Positions 16,743 through 26,602 of a stretch of DNA of 64,000 bases are shown one piece after another. The notes beneath the pieces were generated by a model, which worked only from the letters and a program-made list of their open reading frames with translations, was not told the DNA's origin and ran no database searches. Every line of letters starts with the position of its first letter. Position 1 is the stretch's first letter. Made by a program: the position numbers and the translations under genes. The DNA comes from Bog-473 sp963756025 (GTDB lineage: Bacteria > Actinomycetota > Acidimicrobiia > Acidimicrobiales > RAAP-2). The stretch is from positions 558,001-622,000 of the forward strand of contig CAVWMF010000001.1 of NCBI GenBank assembly GCA_963756025.1. Direction: 5' to 3'.

Positions 16743-18140
16743 TCAGCTGTGACGCAACTGCTTGAGGCTCACCCGACCGCCGGTGCGTAGGACGGCACGG
16801 CTGTAGATACGTGCCGCGAATACTGCGACGCCGGCGGTGGCGGCCAACGTGATGAGAACCGAGGCGAGGAACTGCCACCAGGCCACTTGATGGATGGCCA
16901 CCAGGGCCGACATGGCGAAGGGCGCGGTCGGTGGAAAGTAGGCCAGGACTTTGAAAAGGAGGCTGGCGTTGCCCGAGCTCACCACGGTGATCGAAAAGAT
17001 GTAGCCGATGAGGATCGGAATACTCAGAGGGAAGGCCAAGGTCTGCACCTGGTCCTGACGTTCGGCCATGGAGCCGGCCGCCGCATAGACCCAGCAGTAA
17101 AAGGCGTACCCGAGCACGAACCAGACCAATTCCGCCAAGAGTGCCATCGGCTCGGAACCCTTCAGGATGTCCGAGCCCACAGCTTTGGCCACCAACAGGG
17201 CAAACCCGACCACGACGACGGCCTGGCTCAGCGCCACCAGACCGATGCCGAGCACCTTGCCCCCCAACAGTTGGATCGGGCGCACGGCGGCCAGCAGCAC
17301 TTCGACGACCCGGCTCGACTTCTCCTGCATGACGCCGATCAGGATCCAGGTGCAGTACTGCGTCAACAGCACGAACAGCATGATCATTCCGACGACTGAC
17401 GTCGCGTTGACCTTCTGCTTCTGGCCCTGGCTCAGCAGGTGGACCGGAATCGACTGGGCGTTGGTGACCGAACGGATCTGCGCCGGCGTCAGGCCGGCGG
17501 AATGATAGGAACGGAGGAGGCCGAAGTACTCCGCCACGTTCTGCACCAAGGTCGGATCGGCGGGCGAGCTCGAGTCGCTGGCCGGTTCGTTAAGCAGCAA
17601 GGCATCGCCGTTGACGATGGCGAAGGCCAACGAGTTGTCGTGCAGGTTGTGCTTGGCCTGGTTCAGCGACGATTCGGTCACGAAGTGCACGTCGTCCTTG
17701 TCCGCCGTCCCCGCTTCGACCACCACCTTTTGGAACTCCGGCGATAGCGAGCCCACGATGCCCACCTCTTGCGTGGTCACACCACCACTGCCGCTGTGGT
17801 GAGTGAGGTTGGGGATCACGATGGCCAAACCGATGGCCAACAGAATGACCAGCGTCCCCACTCGGAAGATGCGGCCGCGCACCCGCTCGGTGATCTCACG
17901 CATGGCGATGATGCCGACGTCGCCGAAGCGAGCCCCGAAGTTGGCCGCTCGATGGCTGGAGCTCGTCGGGGCAACCGGTCCGGTCGAGGCCGGAGGCGTC
18001 GTCGCCTCACCCGCCGATTCCGCCTCCTCCCCCGCCACCATGGCGGCCTGGTCCGCCTGCTGGCCGCGTTTGCGCCTCCGCATCGACACCCGGATGATGA
18101 CGACGACGGCAAGGACGCCGATGATGATGACTTGCCTCAT
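16743..18140 (-). CDS. ABC-2 type transporter permease (NatB-like)
   Basis: The protein has 465 residues. An initial membrane helix (VIIIGVLAVVVIIRV) precedes a low-complexity charged linker, then AMREITERVRGRIFRVGTL, a second helix, a large external domain (about residues 125-250) and a block of at least five helices (MIMLFVLLTQYCTWILIGVM, then SSRVVEVLLAAVRPIQLL). This is the NatB/ABC2_membrane_3 layout. Its start overlaps the stop of the ATPase gene by four bases (ATGA), so the two are translationally coupled and form one exporter. Sodium, antibiotic or lipid export are all known for this group; the cargo is not deducible. Confidence 0.88.
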   Translation of the reverse strand: MRQVIIIGVLAVVVIIRVSMRRRKRGQQADQAAMVAGEEAESAGEATTPPASTGPVAPTSSSHRAANFGARFGDVGIIAMREITERVRGRIFRVGTLVILLAIGLAIVIPNLTHHSGSGGVTTQEVGIVGSLSPEFQKVVVEAGTADKDDVHFVTESSLNQAKHNLHDNSLAFAIVNGDALLLNEPASDSSSPADPTLVQNVAEYFGLLRSYHSAGLTPAQIRSVTNAQSIPVHLLSQGQKQKVNATSVVGMIMLFVLLTQYCTWILIGVMQEKSSRVVEVLLAAVRPIQLLGGKVLGIGLVALSQAVVVVGFALLVAKAVGSDILKGSEPMALLAELVWFVLGYAFYCWVYAAAGSMAERQDQVQTLAFPLSIPILIGYIFSITVVSSGNASLLFKVLAYFPPTAPFAMSALVAIHQVAWWQFLASVLITLAATAGVAVFAARIYSRAVLRTGGRVSLKQLRHS

Positions 18141-19033
18141 GCCAGCGACTCGCGGAAGACCTCGGACAGCCGGCGCCGTCCGAAGGAAAACTCCGTCACC
18201 TTCCCCGCCGCCATGGCCGCGGTCAGCACCAGGTCGCTATCGGTGTCGTCATCGAGGACGAGCCGGATCTCGCTGCCCCGGGTCTCGGACACGGTGACGC
18301 CGGGCAGCGAACGGGCCCAGGCGCCATCGCGATCACCTTCCACCCGCACCACCAGGCGACGAGGTCCGCTGGTGGCCAACTCGTCGACCGTGCCCGTCAC
18401 CACCAAATGCCCGTGGTCGACGATGATGACCTGCTCGCAGAGCTCCTCCACCTGATCGAGCTGGTGGCTGCTGAAGATCACGCAGCAGCCGGCGTGCGCC
18501 TGATCGACCAGCACTTTGCCGATGGCGTCGATACCGACCGGGTCCAGACCCGAAAGCGGTTCGTCCAGAATGATCAGCTCCGGTTGGTGCACCAGCGCCG
18601 CCGCCAACTGCACCCGCTGCTGGTTCCCGTGCGAGAGTACTTCGACCTTGTCGTTCCAGCGGTTGGCGATCTCGAGTCGCTCCAGCCACTGCCCGGTCGA
18701 CGTCGCAGCATCGTGCGAACTCATGCCGTGTAGTCGACCGAAGTATTCGATCTGCTCCCCGACGTGCATGCCGGGATACAGCCCCCGTTCTTCGGGCATG
18801 TAGCCGAAACGCCGACGTGTCTTCTGATCCACCGGCTTGCCGTTCCAGTGCACGCTTCCACCATCGAGGTCGGTCAAACCGAAGATGGCGCGCATGGTGG
18901 TCGTCTTGCCGGCACCGTTCGGACCGAGGAAGCCGACCACCTGTCCGGACGGCACCTCGAGCGACAGGTCATCGAGGGCCACGATGTCCCCGTAGCGGCG
19001 GGACAGTCCACGGAGCTCAAGGACGGCGGCCAT
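18137..19033 (-). CDS. ABC transporter ATP-binding protein (NatA-like)
   Basis: ATG at 19033 (MAAVLELRGLSRRYGDIVAL) gives 298 residues; longer versions add an implausible Cys/Arg-rich leader. Walker A is GPNGAGKTTT, the Q-loop region is FGYMPEERGLYPGM, the signature is LSHGNQQRVQLA (a variant of LSGGQ), Walker B is LIILDEPLSGLDP, and the switch is SSHQ. A C-terminal regulatory domain of about 80 residues follows. It energises the permease encoded immediately downstream with a four-base overlap. The signature variant LSHGNQ is common in NatA-like exporters. Confidence 0.93.
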   Translation of the reverse strand: MAAVLELRGLSRRYGDIVALDDLSLEVPSGQVVGFLGPNGAGKTTTMRAIFGLTDLDGGSVHWNGKPVDQKTRRRFGYMPEERGLYPGMHVGEQIEYFGRLHGMSSHDAATSTGQWLERLEIANRWNDKVEVLSHGNQQRVQLAAALVHQPELIILDEPLSGLDPVGIDAIGKVLVDQAHAGCCVIFSSHQLDQVEELCEQVIIVDHGHLVVTGTVDELATSGPRRLVVRVEGDRDGAWARSLPGVTVSETRGSEIRLVLDDDTDSDLVLTAAMAAGKVTEFSFGRRRLSEVFRESLA

Positions 19034-19215
19034 GGCGTGGACGCTACTTGGGTCGACCGACGATGCGGGAAAACCCCACCGCCGATTGACGCATCCCTCG
19101 ACATTGCAAGGTTGTCTACAGTCCCGACCGAGGCATTCTGGCACTTGACACTTGGATTGAGCGAAGCTTCCTCCACGGTTCTCTGGCGGGATGGCCCCCT
19201 ACGTTGACAATAGAT

Positions 19216-21453
19216 TCACTCGTTTCGGGCCACCTCGGGTCCCGTGATCCGGTTCAGGAGCGGGAACGTTGAGGCGATGATCGTCAGCGAAGCGGCGAGC
19301 CCGGCGATCACGGTGGCCCAGTAGGCGATTCCCGGGAAGCTAAATCCGATGCCGACCTGGGAGTGAAGATAGAGGGCGGCCGACACGAGCCCGACCACGA
19401 TCGACACGGCGGAGACGACGAGGAGCGGCAACGCACTTTCCAGAGCGACCACACGATGGAGGAGCGAGGTAGGGACGCCGGTGAGTCTGAGCAAACTGAA
19501 CGGACGCTTCCTCTCACCCAATCCGGCGATGATGCTCACGGCGAGACTGCAGGCGGCGATGATGAGGCTCGCCACAATCACCACGTCGGTCATGTCCTGG
19601 ATCGTCGCGAGCAGACGCGCCGTCGACGGATCGAAGGCGTCGACGGCGACGGGCGCTCCCTGAAAAGGAAAGACCCGTTCGAGCGCGGTCCGTGCCTGTT
19701 CCACGGCACTCGCGGACCCGTTGGTGGCCACCACAACGGCGTCGACGGGGACCTTCGCCACGTCCGCCACTGACAAGCGGGCCGACGGCCAGACTGTCGA
19801 CGAGGCGTGCGATTTGTGCCCGAGGAGGTTCGAAAGGAAGTAGCCGATACGTGCCACCGTCGCTCCTGGAGCGCACTTGCCAATTGCGGGTGTCTCCGAC
19901 AACTGGTCGCACGCGACGAGACCGAACGAGTTCCCCAGCGGACCTTGGGGCGAAATCTGGTGGACCACCGTTACCGCTCGAACTCCGGGGCCTGCACGCA
20001 GCTCAGCCAGCGCCCGAGTTGGAACAGAAGGAACTTTGGCTGATGCAGGGCAGTTCGATGTCGAGAAGCTACAGAACAACTCGGCGAGGGTGGCTTGCCC
20101 TGCGCTCTCACCGCCGGAGGTGCTGGCGTCGGCGGTGATCGAGCCGAGCGCTCCGACCAGCGCACTTGTCACGAAGAGCGCGATCACAAGCCCACTGATG
20201 AAGCGGAAGGCCGCCTTGGGATTGTCGAGGAGTCGACGACCGGCGATGAGCGTTGCCGGGCGATTGGCCCGCTTCACCATGAGTCGAGAACCCACGGTCG
20301 TGAACCACGGACCCGCGAGAACCAGGCCCACGATAAGGAGCACGAAGCCCACGAGTAGCTCGAGAAGCTGGCCGCCGACGGCGCCCGGCTTGCCGGCCGA
20401 GTCGAAGTACGCCAGCAGGGCGATGCCTGTGAGGAGCGGGATGATGCGCCCGATCCGCGGCGGGCGCGAGGAGACGTGGCGACTTACGCCGAGCGGCGAT
20501 ACCTGAACCCTGCGCAGCGCCAGGCGGGAGGACACGGCGGCGGCGACCGGGACACCAACGACGACCAGCACGATGTCGATCAAGTGGAGCGAAAGGTCAC
20601 CTCCCGCGAGGGGTGCTCCGGTGAACGGCACGTGGTACAGCAGCGGGCGGAAGCCAAAGAAGAGTACGAAGCCGACTGCAACGCCAGCGACCGCGGCGAC
20701 CACTGCCTCCACCGCGGCGACCGCGGAGATCTGATGCGGCGTGGCACCGACCAGGCGCATCGCAGCGAAGCGCTCCTCGCGCCGCGCGGCCGACAACCGG
20801 CTGGAGGTCGCGATCAAGATCAACACCGGAAGCAAGAGCGCAACGGCCCCGCCGACCAGGATGAATTGCAGAACGGATCCGCTCCCGACTGTGTTCTGGC
20901 AGGCGCCGCAGTTGGCCGGGGTGCGTTGGATGGCGCCAACCTCAACCGCACCGGCAGCTTGTGAGAGCTGGTGCGCGGTGTGGCCGATGACGATGATCAG
21001 CGAGTTAGGCGACGGCAGGGCGGCTCCACCAATGGTCCCGATCTGTCGGCCCGGGTAGCGGTCGCGCAGCTCGTTGGCCGGTTCGGACTTGAGGAGGATC
21101 GTCAACGCAGGCGAGGCGTAGTACTCGCCAGCTCCGGGTAGGTGCGGAATCCCTGGCGGGACAGGAGCATTGGGTCCGGCGGCGGCAAGCTGTATCTCGT
21201 CGATCTCCTGGCTTCCGAACTGGTCGGTGATCGGCAGCCACCACAGCCGGTCCGAGGTCGAGTTCGGTGGCGACGCCTGTGTGGAGGTGTCGAGCCACGC
21301 ACCACGGGCAGTCTGGGCGTGGAGCCCGTTTACTCCGGCCAGGGAGGCCAACAGGAGGCAAACACCGAGGGCAACCGCTGCTGCGGTGACAAGGGCGCGC
21401 AGCACGGCTTCGCGCCCGCTCCCCAGTGTCAGCCGCAGGCCCAGCCGAATCAT
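19216..21453 (-). CDS. FtsX-like ABC transporter permease
   Basis: ATG at 21453 (MIRLGLRLTLGSG) overlaps the ATPase stop by four bases, which fixes the start; 745 residues result. A first helix (VTAAAVALGVCLLLASLAG) is followed by an extracytoplasmic domain, then three helices forming one FtsX unit (residues about 230-360), further helices, a second extracytoplasmic domain and a last three-helix FtsX unit ending near RITGPEVARNE. This is the two-FtsX-unit plan of actinobacterial MacB-like permeases. It is the third gene of a PadR-ATPase-permease operon, which in Gram-positives often exports or senses peptides and antibiotics. Confidence 0.88.
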   Translation of the reverse strand: MIRLGLRLTLGSGREAVLRALVTAAAVALGVCLLLASLAGVNGLHAQTARGAWLDTSTQASPPNSTSDRLWWLPITDQFGSQEIDEIQLAAAGPNAPVPPGIPHLPGAGEYYASPALTILLKSEPANELRDRYPGRQIGTIGGAALPSPNSLIIVIGHTAHQLSQAAGAVEVGAIQRTPANCGACQNTVGSGSVLQFILVGGAVALLLPVLILIATSSRLSAARREERFAAMRLVGATPHQISAVAAVEAVVAAVAGVAVGFVLFFGFRPLLYHVPFTGAPLAGGDLSLHLIDIVLVVVGVPVAAAVSSRLALRRVQVSPLGVSRHVSSRPPRIGRIIPLLTGIALLAYFDSAGKPGAVGGQLLELLVGFVLLIVGLVLAGPWFTTVGSRLMVKRANRPATLIAGRRLLDNPKAAFRFISGLVIALFVTSALVGALGSITADASTSGGESAGQATLAELFCSFSTSNCPASAKVPSVPTRALAELRAGPGVRAVTVVHQISPQGPLGNSFGLVACDQLSETPAIGKCAPGATVARIGYFLSNLLGHKSHASSTVWPSARLSVADVAKVPVDAVVVATNGSASAVEQARTALERVFPFQGAPVAVDAFDPSTARLLATIQDMTDVVIVASLIIAACSLAVSIIAGLGERKRPFSLLRLTGVPTSLLHRVVALESALPLLVVSAVSIVVGLVSAALYLHSQVGIGFSFPGIAYWATVIAGLAASLTIIASTFPLLNRITGPEVARNE

Positions 21454-22166
21454 CCGGTCATCGCCCCGATCGACGTCACGACGCCGTCGCGCAGTATCAC
21501 TTCGCGATCCGCGTAGGCGGCGACGCGTGCCTCGTGGGTGACGAGGACCACCGTCGTTCCCTCCTCGCGGGCCACCGAGGTCATGAGGTCCATGACGAGT
21601 TCTCCGGTGAGCGAATCCAAGGATCCCGTCGGTTCGTCGGCAAAGAGCACCTCGGGATTGGCGACCAGTCCGCGCGCCAGTGCGACACGTTGCGCCTGCC
21701 CACCTGACATCTCCCCGCTGCGATGTCGTTCCAAGCCACCGAGTTGGAGTCGTTCGAACCAGGTCCGAGCGACGCGCAAGGCCTCCCGGCGGCCAGTTCC
21801 CCCTAAAAGCAGCGGGAGTGCGACATTCTCCTCCGCCGTGAGCTCCGGAACCAGCTGGCCGAACTGGAAAACGAAACCGAAGCGGTCTCGTCGCAGCGAA
21901 CTTCGTTGTTTCTCGCTCATCGTGTCGAGGCGCTCGGCGTCGATGTGAACGTCGCCCGAGTCGGGAACGAGGATGCCTGCCAAGCAGTGGAGCAGTGTCG
22001 ACTTGCCCGAGCCGCTCGGCCCCATCATCGCGAGGACTTCGCCCTTTTTCACCGAAAGACTCGCCCCACGAAGCGCTGGCGTCTCCCCAAAAGAGAGGAC
22101 GAGGTTCCGAGCCTCGAGGACCGTGCCTCGGACGAGCATCACATCGGAACGGCTCGCCGTACTCAC
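21450..22166 (-). CDS. ABC transporter ATP-binding protein (LolD/MacB type)
   Basis: The GTG at 22166 overlaps the PadR stop by four bases (GTGA) and is chosen over a later ATG at 22139 because of this coupling; 238 residues result. Walker A is GPSGSGKSTLL, the Q-loop FGFVFQFGQLVPELTAEEN, the signature MSGGQAQRVALARGL, Walker B VLFADEPTGSLD, and the switch VTHEARVAAYADR. DEPTGSLD is typical of ATPases that work with FtsX/MacB permeases. It drives the permease encoded next. The tight overlaps imply one mRNA controlled by the PadR protein at its head. Confidence 0.93.
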   Translation of the reverse strand: MSTASRSDVMLVRGTVLEARNLVLSFGETPALRGASLSVKKGEVLAMMGPSGSGKSTLLHCLAGILVPDSGDVHIDAERLDTMSEKQRSSLRRDRFGFVFQFGQLVPELTAEENVALPLLLGGTGRREALRVARTWFERLQLGGLERHRSGEMSGGQAQRVALARGLVANPEVLFADEPTGSLDSLTGELVMDLMTSVAREEGTTVVLVTHEARVAAYADREVILRDGVVTSIGAMTG

Positions 22167-22687
22167 GACACAACGACTTCTGCCAATGCTGACAACCGGG
22201 CCGCTGTCATGTCGATCCAACGGAGGTCGGCTTCAAGATGGAAGAGGCCATGATCAGCGAGGAGTGCGTCGACGATGTCGGCGTTGCGCTTGAGCGCGGT
22301 CAGCTCACGCATCCTGCCCAGATGGGCCGCCCGTTGGGTGTCGAGGTAGCGCTCCGCTGAATGGCCCAGCATGAGAGCGAAGACCACCTTGACGAAGAGA
22401 TCAGTCTGCAGGTGCGGCGCCGGCTCGATGGGTTTGTTCAGCCAGGTCTCAAACTCCCGCTTTCCCCCCTCGGTAATGGCGTAGAGCTTTCGATCGGGGC
22501 CCCCTCCGGCCTCTACTTCGCCCGGCACCACCTTCCCATCGCGGGTGAGACGGCCCAAGGTGGCATAGACCTGACCGAAATCGAGTGGCTTACTGCGGCC
22601 GAAGTAGGCGTCATAGTCGCGTTTGAGGTCGTAGCCATAGCTGGGTTCACGCTCGAGAAGGCCGAGCAAAGCAAAAGGAACGCTCAT
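22163..22687 (-). CDS. PadR-family transcriptional regulator
   Basis: The protein has 174 residues. The winged-helix domain is at the N-terminus (MSVPFALLGLLEREPSYGYD, then GQVYATLGRLTRDGKV and YAITEGGKREFETWL). A C-terminal helical dimerisation part (about residues 90-174) matches the longer PadR subfamily with a Vir_act_alpha_C domain. PadR proteins usually repress their own operon until an antibiotic or phenolic ligand binds. Here the gene heads an operon with an ATPase and an FtsX-like permease, so drug- or peptide-responsive export is the likely theme. An 18-base palindrome just upstream is a candidate operator. Confidence 0.92.
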   Translation of the reverse strand: MSVPFALLGLLEREPSYGYDLKRDYDAYFGRSKPLDFGQVYATLGRLTRDGKVVPGEVEAGGGPDRKLYAITEGGKREFETWLNKPIEPAPHLQTDLFVKVVFALMLGHSAERYLDTQRAAHLGRMRELTALKRNADIVDALLADHGLFHLEADLRWIDMTAARLSALAEVVVS

Positions 22688-22702
22688 GGAAGAAACAATA
22701 AG

Positions 22703-22720
22703 CTGGAACTATAGTCTCAG
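22703..22720. promoter_or_regulatory. Candidate PadR operator
   Basis: CTGGAACTATAGTCTCAG is an imperfect dyad: CTG-N2-ACTATAGT-N2-CAG, 14 of 18 positions symmetric. It lies 16-33 bases upstream of the padR start. PadR proteins are known to bind short AT-centred palindromes in their own promoters. Confidence 0.5.
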
Positions 22721-22814
22721 TCAATAGTCACCCCGGCGGTTGCATGACGCCTTGAGGTGCGTCGTGCATGGCAAACCGAAGCGGCAGACCGTCGCGCATA
22801 TTCCCCCCAACCCG

Positions 22815-23675
22815 ATGTACCGAGCCGAATCCGATTCTGTCGAGGGGCCCGACTACCGAAGAGGGCATGTCGTTGCCTATCTTCTGGGGATCGCCTACGA
22901 ACGTGGATCACCAAGCCGGCGCTCGGCCATCGTCTGCGCCGTGCTGGCCGTAGGCCTCCTGGCCTGGTTCGTCGGGGCCAAGGTCGGCAACGCGGACACC
23001 CCGGGACCCCCACCGGCATCGGTCGGCAACGTGCTGAACCAGCCGGTTACCCACTCCGTCGCCACACTTCCGCTGATGAATCAGGACGGGCAACAGGTGG
23101 ACCTCGACCAGTTCAAAGGCCGGGTCGTCCTCCTGGCTCCCTTTCTCACCTCTTGCCAGGAGGAATGCCCAATCACCACGGCAGCGCTGCTGGACGTGCA
23201 GCGGACATTGGACCAGGACGGCTTGTCGAAAAAGGTGACGATTCTCGAGGCCACGGTGGATCCCGGGAGGGACACGCCGTCGCGCATGAAGGCCTATTCC
23301 CAACTCACCGGCTCCGCCTGGCCCCTGCTGACCGGTTCACCCGCCACGCTGGCTTCCCTCTGGCGCTACTTCGGTATCTACTACCAGAAGGTGGCTGAAG
23401 GGACTCCCGCCGGACTCGACTGGCAGACGCACCAGCCCTACACCTACGACGTCGACCACTCCGATGGTTTCATTCTTCTCAACACGGACCTCGATCAGCG
23501 CTTTGTGACGGGGGGGATGACCAAGATCGGCCAGATACCCGCCAACCTGCAGAAGCTTCTCGACAGTGAAGGCAAGACGAATCTGGCGAAGCCCGGAGCC
23601 GGCACGTGGACCGTGACCGACGCGCTGAACGCCATCGGCTGGGTCATGGGACGGGCCGTCCCGAGTGCCAACTGA
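22815..23675 (+). CDS. SCO1/SenC family protein (membrane-anchored)
   Basis: ATG at 22815 gives 286 residues; no clear ribosome site decides between this and nearby starts. A transmembrane anchor (AIVCAVLAVGLLAWFVGA) is followed by a thioredoxin-fold domain. The copper-binding pair is CQEEC (CxxxC) and the distal His is in YDVDHSDGFILL, the three ligands of the SCO family. VTILEATVDPGRDTPSRMKA is also typical. SCO proteins deliver copper to cytochrome c oxidase or act as thiol reductases outside the membrane. No oxidase genes are adjacent, so the target is open. Confidence 0.88.
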   Translation: MYRAESDSVEGPDYRRGHVVAYLLGIAYERGSPSRRSAIVCAVLAVGLLAWFVGAKVGNADTPGPPPASVGNVLNQPVTHSVATLPLMNQDGQQVDLDQFKGRVVLLAPFLTSCQEECPITTAALLDVQRTLDQDGLSKKVTILEATVDPGRDTPSRMKAYSQLTGSAWPLLTGSPATLASLWRYFGIYYQKVAEGTPAGLDWQTHQPYTYDVDHSDGFILLNTDLDQRFVTGGMTKIGQIPANLQKLLDSEGKTNLAKPGAGTWTVTDALNAIGWVMGRAVPSAN

Positions 23676-23973
23676 GCTCCGCCGTCCCCGGTTGAGGACC
23701 ACGAAGACCCCCGAGTAGACGGGCGAGGTGACGTTCCGGGCCAACACACGGAGGCGAAAGTTCCCGTTGGCGGTCGTGTTCCCTGGTAGCGGTGTGGAAC
23801 CTACAGCGCTGGGATCGGGATGCTGGCACGAAGACGGTCCGGATGCTGCCCCCCTTGGTCACCGACCCGGCCTGGACGACACTGTCATGGTGGTGGCGCA
23901 CGCAGAGAGGTCGCGGAAAGTGTGATGTCATGACGGCACAGCTCCAGGCGGGCGTCATCCCCGGAGCGGAATT
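23676..23973. other. Intergenic stretch with a possible minus-strand remnant
   Basis: About 300 bases between the SCO1-like gene and the large permease gene. One minus-strand frame across about 23690-23810 reads TTANGNFRLRVLARNVTSPV and continues SGVFVVLNRGRR. It looks like a beta-rich secreted domain but has no start. It is at best a gene fragment. No tRNA or strong hairpin was seen. Confidence 0.25.
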
Positions 23974-26496
23974 ATGTTGATCGTTGCCCGCTACCGTTTC
24001 CGTGCCACCTTCCGTCGCCGTTGGCATGGCTACTTGGCCATCGTCCTTCTTATCGGGCTGGTGGGCGGCCTGGCCATGGGGTCGCTCGCTGGTGCTCGGC
24101 GCACCCAGTCCGACTTTCCGGCCTACCTCACGGCGACGGACGCCTCGGATCTCCAACTCCAGAGTGCCATCGTTACCAACAACTTCGCCTCCGCGAACCT
24201 GACCCACAAGCTTGCTCATCTCCCCTATGTGAGAAGCGTCGCCAGCGCTCCCGAACTTCTCGTCATTCCTTCTCTGCCGGATGGGAGGGCTCTACCTTCC
24301 GCCCTCAACGACGATGACGTCCAGCTGGTCGGCAGCGTCGGCGGCATGTACTTCTCTCAGGACCGGGTAACGGTGATTCGGGGTCGGATGGCCGACCCGG
24401 AACGCGCTGACGAAATGGTCGCCACGGCAGCGGGAGCGCGGCTCGCCGGCTGGCATCTCGGTGAGACGGTCCATTTCGGCGGTTATTCCGTGCAGCAGGC
24501 ATCGACCCAAAGCTTCGACCCGCTTACGGCCGAGCCAGTGGTGCAGTTCTCGGCCACCCTCGTCGGTCTCGTCGTCTTCTCGAGCGAGGTCGTCAACGAC
24601 GACGTCGACCGCTACCCGACAAACATATTGGTCACACCGGCCCTCACCAGACAGCTCAGTGCGACCGCCACCTACCCGACATACGGGCTGCGGCTCGACG
24701 GCGGCGGCAAGTCGGTGCCCGCTGTGGAGCGGGAGATCATCGACGCCCTTCCACCCGGCTCCACCTATAGCTTCCACCTGACGTCCGTCGTTGAGGGCGA
24801 GGTTGAGCGGGCGACAAAGCCCGAGGCGATCGCGCTCGGAGTCTTCGGCGTCCTCGCCACCCTCGCGGCCTTACTCATCGGTGGTCAGGCCATCAGCCGA
24901 CGGATCTGGGCGAACGGCGAGGACTTCGATGTATTGCGATCCCTAGGGGCCGATACCGGGTCGATCACGGCTGATGCGACGGTCGGACCGCTGGGCGCGG
25001 TGCTCCTCGGCGCAGTCTTGGCCGTCGGTGTGGCGATAGCTCTCTCGCCTTTGACGCCGATCGGGCCGGCAAGCCAAGTGGACCCGTCCCCCGGGGTCGC
25101 GTTCGACTGGACGGTCCTCCTGACGGGGTTCGCAGTGCTGAGCCTTGGTCTCGGAATCTGTACCGTCGTCCTCGCGTATCGCCGAGCCACTCGACGCTAC
25201 GGCGAACGACCGGAGTCCGGACAAAGGTCCCGGGTGATCGAGGTAGCGGCTCGGTGGGGGCTCCCGGAACCTGCGCTCGCCGGTCTGCGCTTTTCCCTCG
25301 AACGCGGCCATGGCCGCACGGCGGTGCCGGTCCGCTCGGCACTGATGGGGGCTGTATTGGCAGTGGCGGTGGTGGTGGCGACGCTCACGTTCGGGAGTAG
25401 CCTCGCCACGCTCGATTCCCACCCCGCCCTCTACGGATGGAACTGGACGTATGCCATCAACTCGCCGGGCACCGACGACGTCCCGCCGGTTGTCGGCAAG
25501 CTCCTCAACCGCGATCCGGACGTGGCCGCATGGGCGGGGTACTCGTTTGCAAATGTCCAGATCGACGGCCTCACCATCCCCGTCCTGTTGACCCAAGGGC
25601 ACTCCTCCCTCGGTCCACCGATCCTCTCAGGCCACGCTCTCGACGCGAACAACGAGATCGTCCTCGGCGCGGCGACCCTGGCCGCGCTGCACACGAAACT
25701 TGGCGAGACGGTATCGGTCAGTTACGGGGTCCCGAAGGACGCTCCCACGTATGTCCCGCCGACTCCGCTGGTCGTTGTCGGCACGGCAACAATGCCGACG
25801 ATCGGGGTGAGCGGGCACCTCCACCCCTCGATGGGGACCGGGGCCCTGCTCCGTGCGGCTCTCGAACCGGCGGCGTTCAAGCGAGCGATCAGGGACCCCG
25901 ACCCCAATTTGAATGGCCCTGTTATCGAGGTGGTTCGACTCAAGAGAGGCGTCTCGCTCGCCGCCGGTCGCTCGTCGTTGCGACGCATCGTCGGTGCAGC
26001 CGACAAGGTGATGGCCGCCGACCCGAATGGTGCGGGGGACACCTACGCAGTGCTGAGCGTTCAGCGGCCGGCCGAGATCGTGAACTACCAATCGACCGGC
26101 GCAACCCCCGCCCTTCTTGCTTCCGGGCTCGCGGCGGGAGCGATCGTGGCCCTTGGCCTCACGCTTGCCGCTTCGGTACGCCGCCGCCGCCGGGACCTCG
26201 CGCTGTTGAAGACGTTCGGCTTCACCCAGCGCCAACTCGCGGCCGCCGTCGCCTGGCAGGCGTCGGTCGCGGCGTTCGTAGGATTCGTCATAGGCGTACC
26301 GATCGGCCTCATCGTGGGCAGGTGGCTCTGGAGCCTCTTTGCCCGAGCGATCTACGTCGTTCCGTCTCCTTCGCTCCCGGTGGCCGACGTTGCGGTGGTC
26401 GCCCTGGGCACTTTGATCCTCGCCAATTTGGCAGCGATCGTTCCCGGCCGGATCGCCGCACGGACGCCGACCGCACTCGTCCTGAGGGCCGAGTAG
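23974..26496 (+). CDS. Large FtsX-like permease without adjacent ATPase
   Basis: The protein has 840 residues and starts with a basic leader and a first helix (LAIVLLIGLVGGLAMGSLAG). ARRTQSDFPAYL is characteristic of a group of actinobacterial FtsX permeases. A large external domain (about residues 50-270) precedes three helices, a second external domain (about 480-690) and three C-terminal helices (GLAAGAIVALGLTLAAS, then RDLALLKTFGFTQRQL, the FtsX cytoplasmic turn). It probably needs an ATPase encoded elsewhere; the ATPase at 21450-22166 is nearby but already paired. Cargo unknown. It converges on gnd across a strong hairpin. Confidence 0.85.
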   Translation: MLIVARYRFRATFRRRWHGYLAIVLLIGLVGGLAMGSLAGARRTQSDFPAYLTATDASDLQLQSAIVTNNFASANLTHKLAHLPYVRSVASAPELLVIPSLPDGRALPSALNDDDVQLVGSVGGMYFSQDRVTVIRGRMADPERADEMVATAAGARLAGWHLGETVHFGGYSVQQASTQSFDPLTAEPVVQFSATLVGLVVFSSEVVNDDVDRYPTNILVTPALTRQLSATATYPTYGLRLDGGGKSVPAVEREIIDALPPGSTYSFHLTSVVEGEVERATKPEAIALGVFGVLATLAALLIGGQAISRRIWANGEDFDVLRSLGADTGSITADATVGPLGAVLLGAVLAVGVAIALSPLTPIGPASQVDPSPGVAFDWTVLLTGFAVLSLGLGICTVVLAYRRATRRYGERPESGQRSRVIEVAARWGLPEPALAGLRFSLERGHGRTAVPVRSALMGAVLAVAVVVATLTFGSSLATLDSHPALYGWNWTYAINSPGTDDVPPVVGKLLNRDPDVAAWAGYSFANVQIDGLTIPVLLTQGHSSLGPPILSGHALDANNEIVLGAATLAALHTKLGETVSVSYGVPKDAPTYVPPTPLVVVGTATMPTIGVSGHLHPSMGTGALLRAALEPAAFKRAIRDPDPNLNGPVIEVVRLKRGVSLAAGRSSLRRIVGAADKVMAADPNGAGDTYAVLSVQRPAEIVNYQSTGATPALLASGLAAGAIVALGLTLAASVRRRRRDLALLKTFGFTQRQLAAAVAWQASVAAFVGFVIGVPIGLIVGRWLWSLFARAIYVVPSPSLPVADVAVVALGTLILANLAAIVPGRIAARTPTALVLRAE

Positions 26497-26602
26497 GTCG
26501 GGCCGAACTGTCATCGGTATGTAATGGGCAGGAATCACTCCGTTAACTTGCGGCCTTTAGCGTTTGGCGAGAAGCGTCGAGCCAGTTCTCCGGAGTCGGA
26601 CG

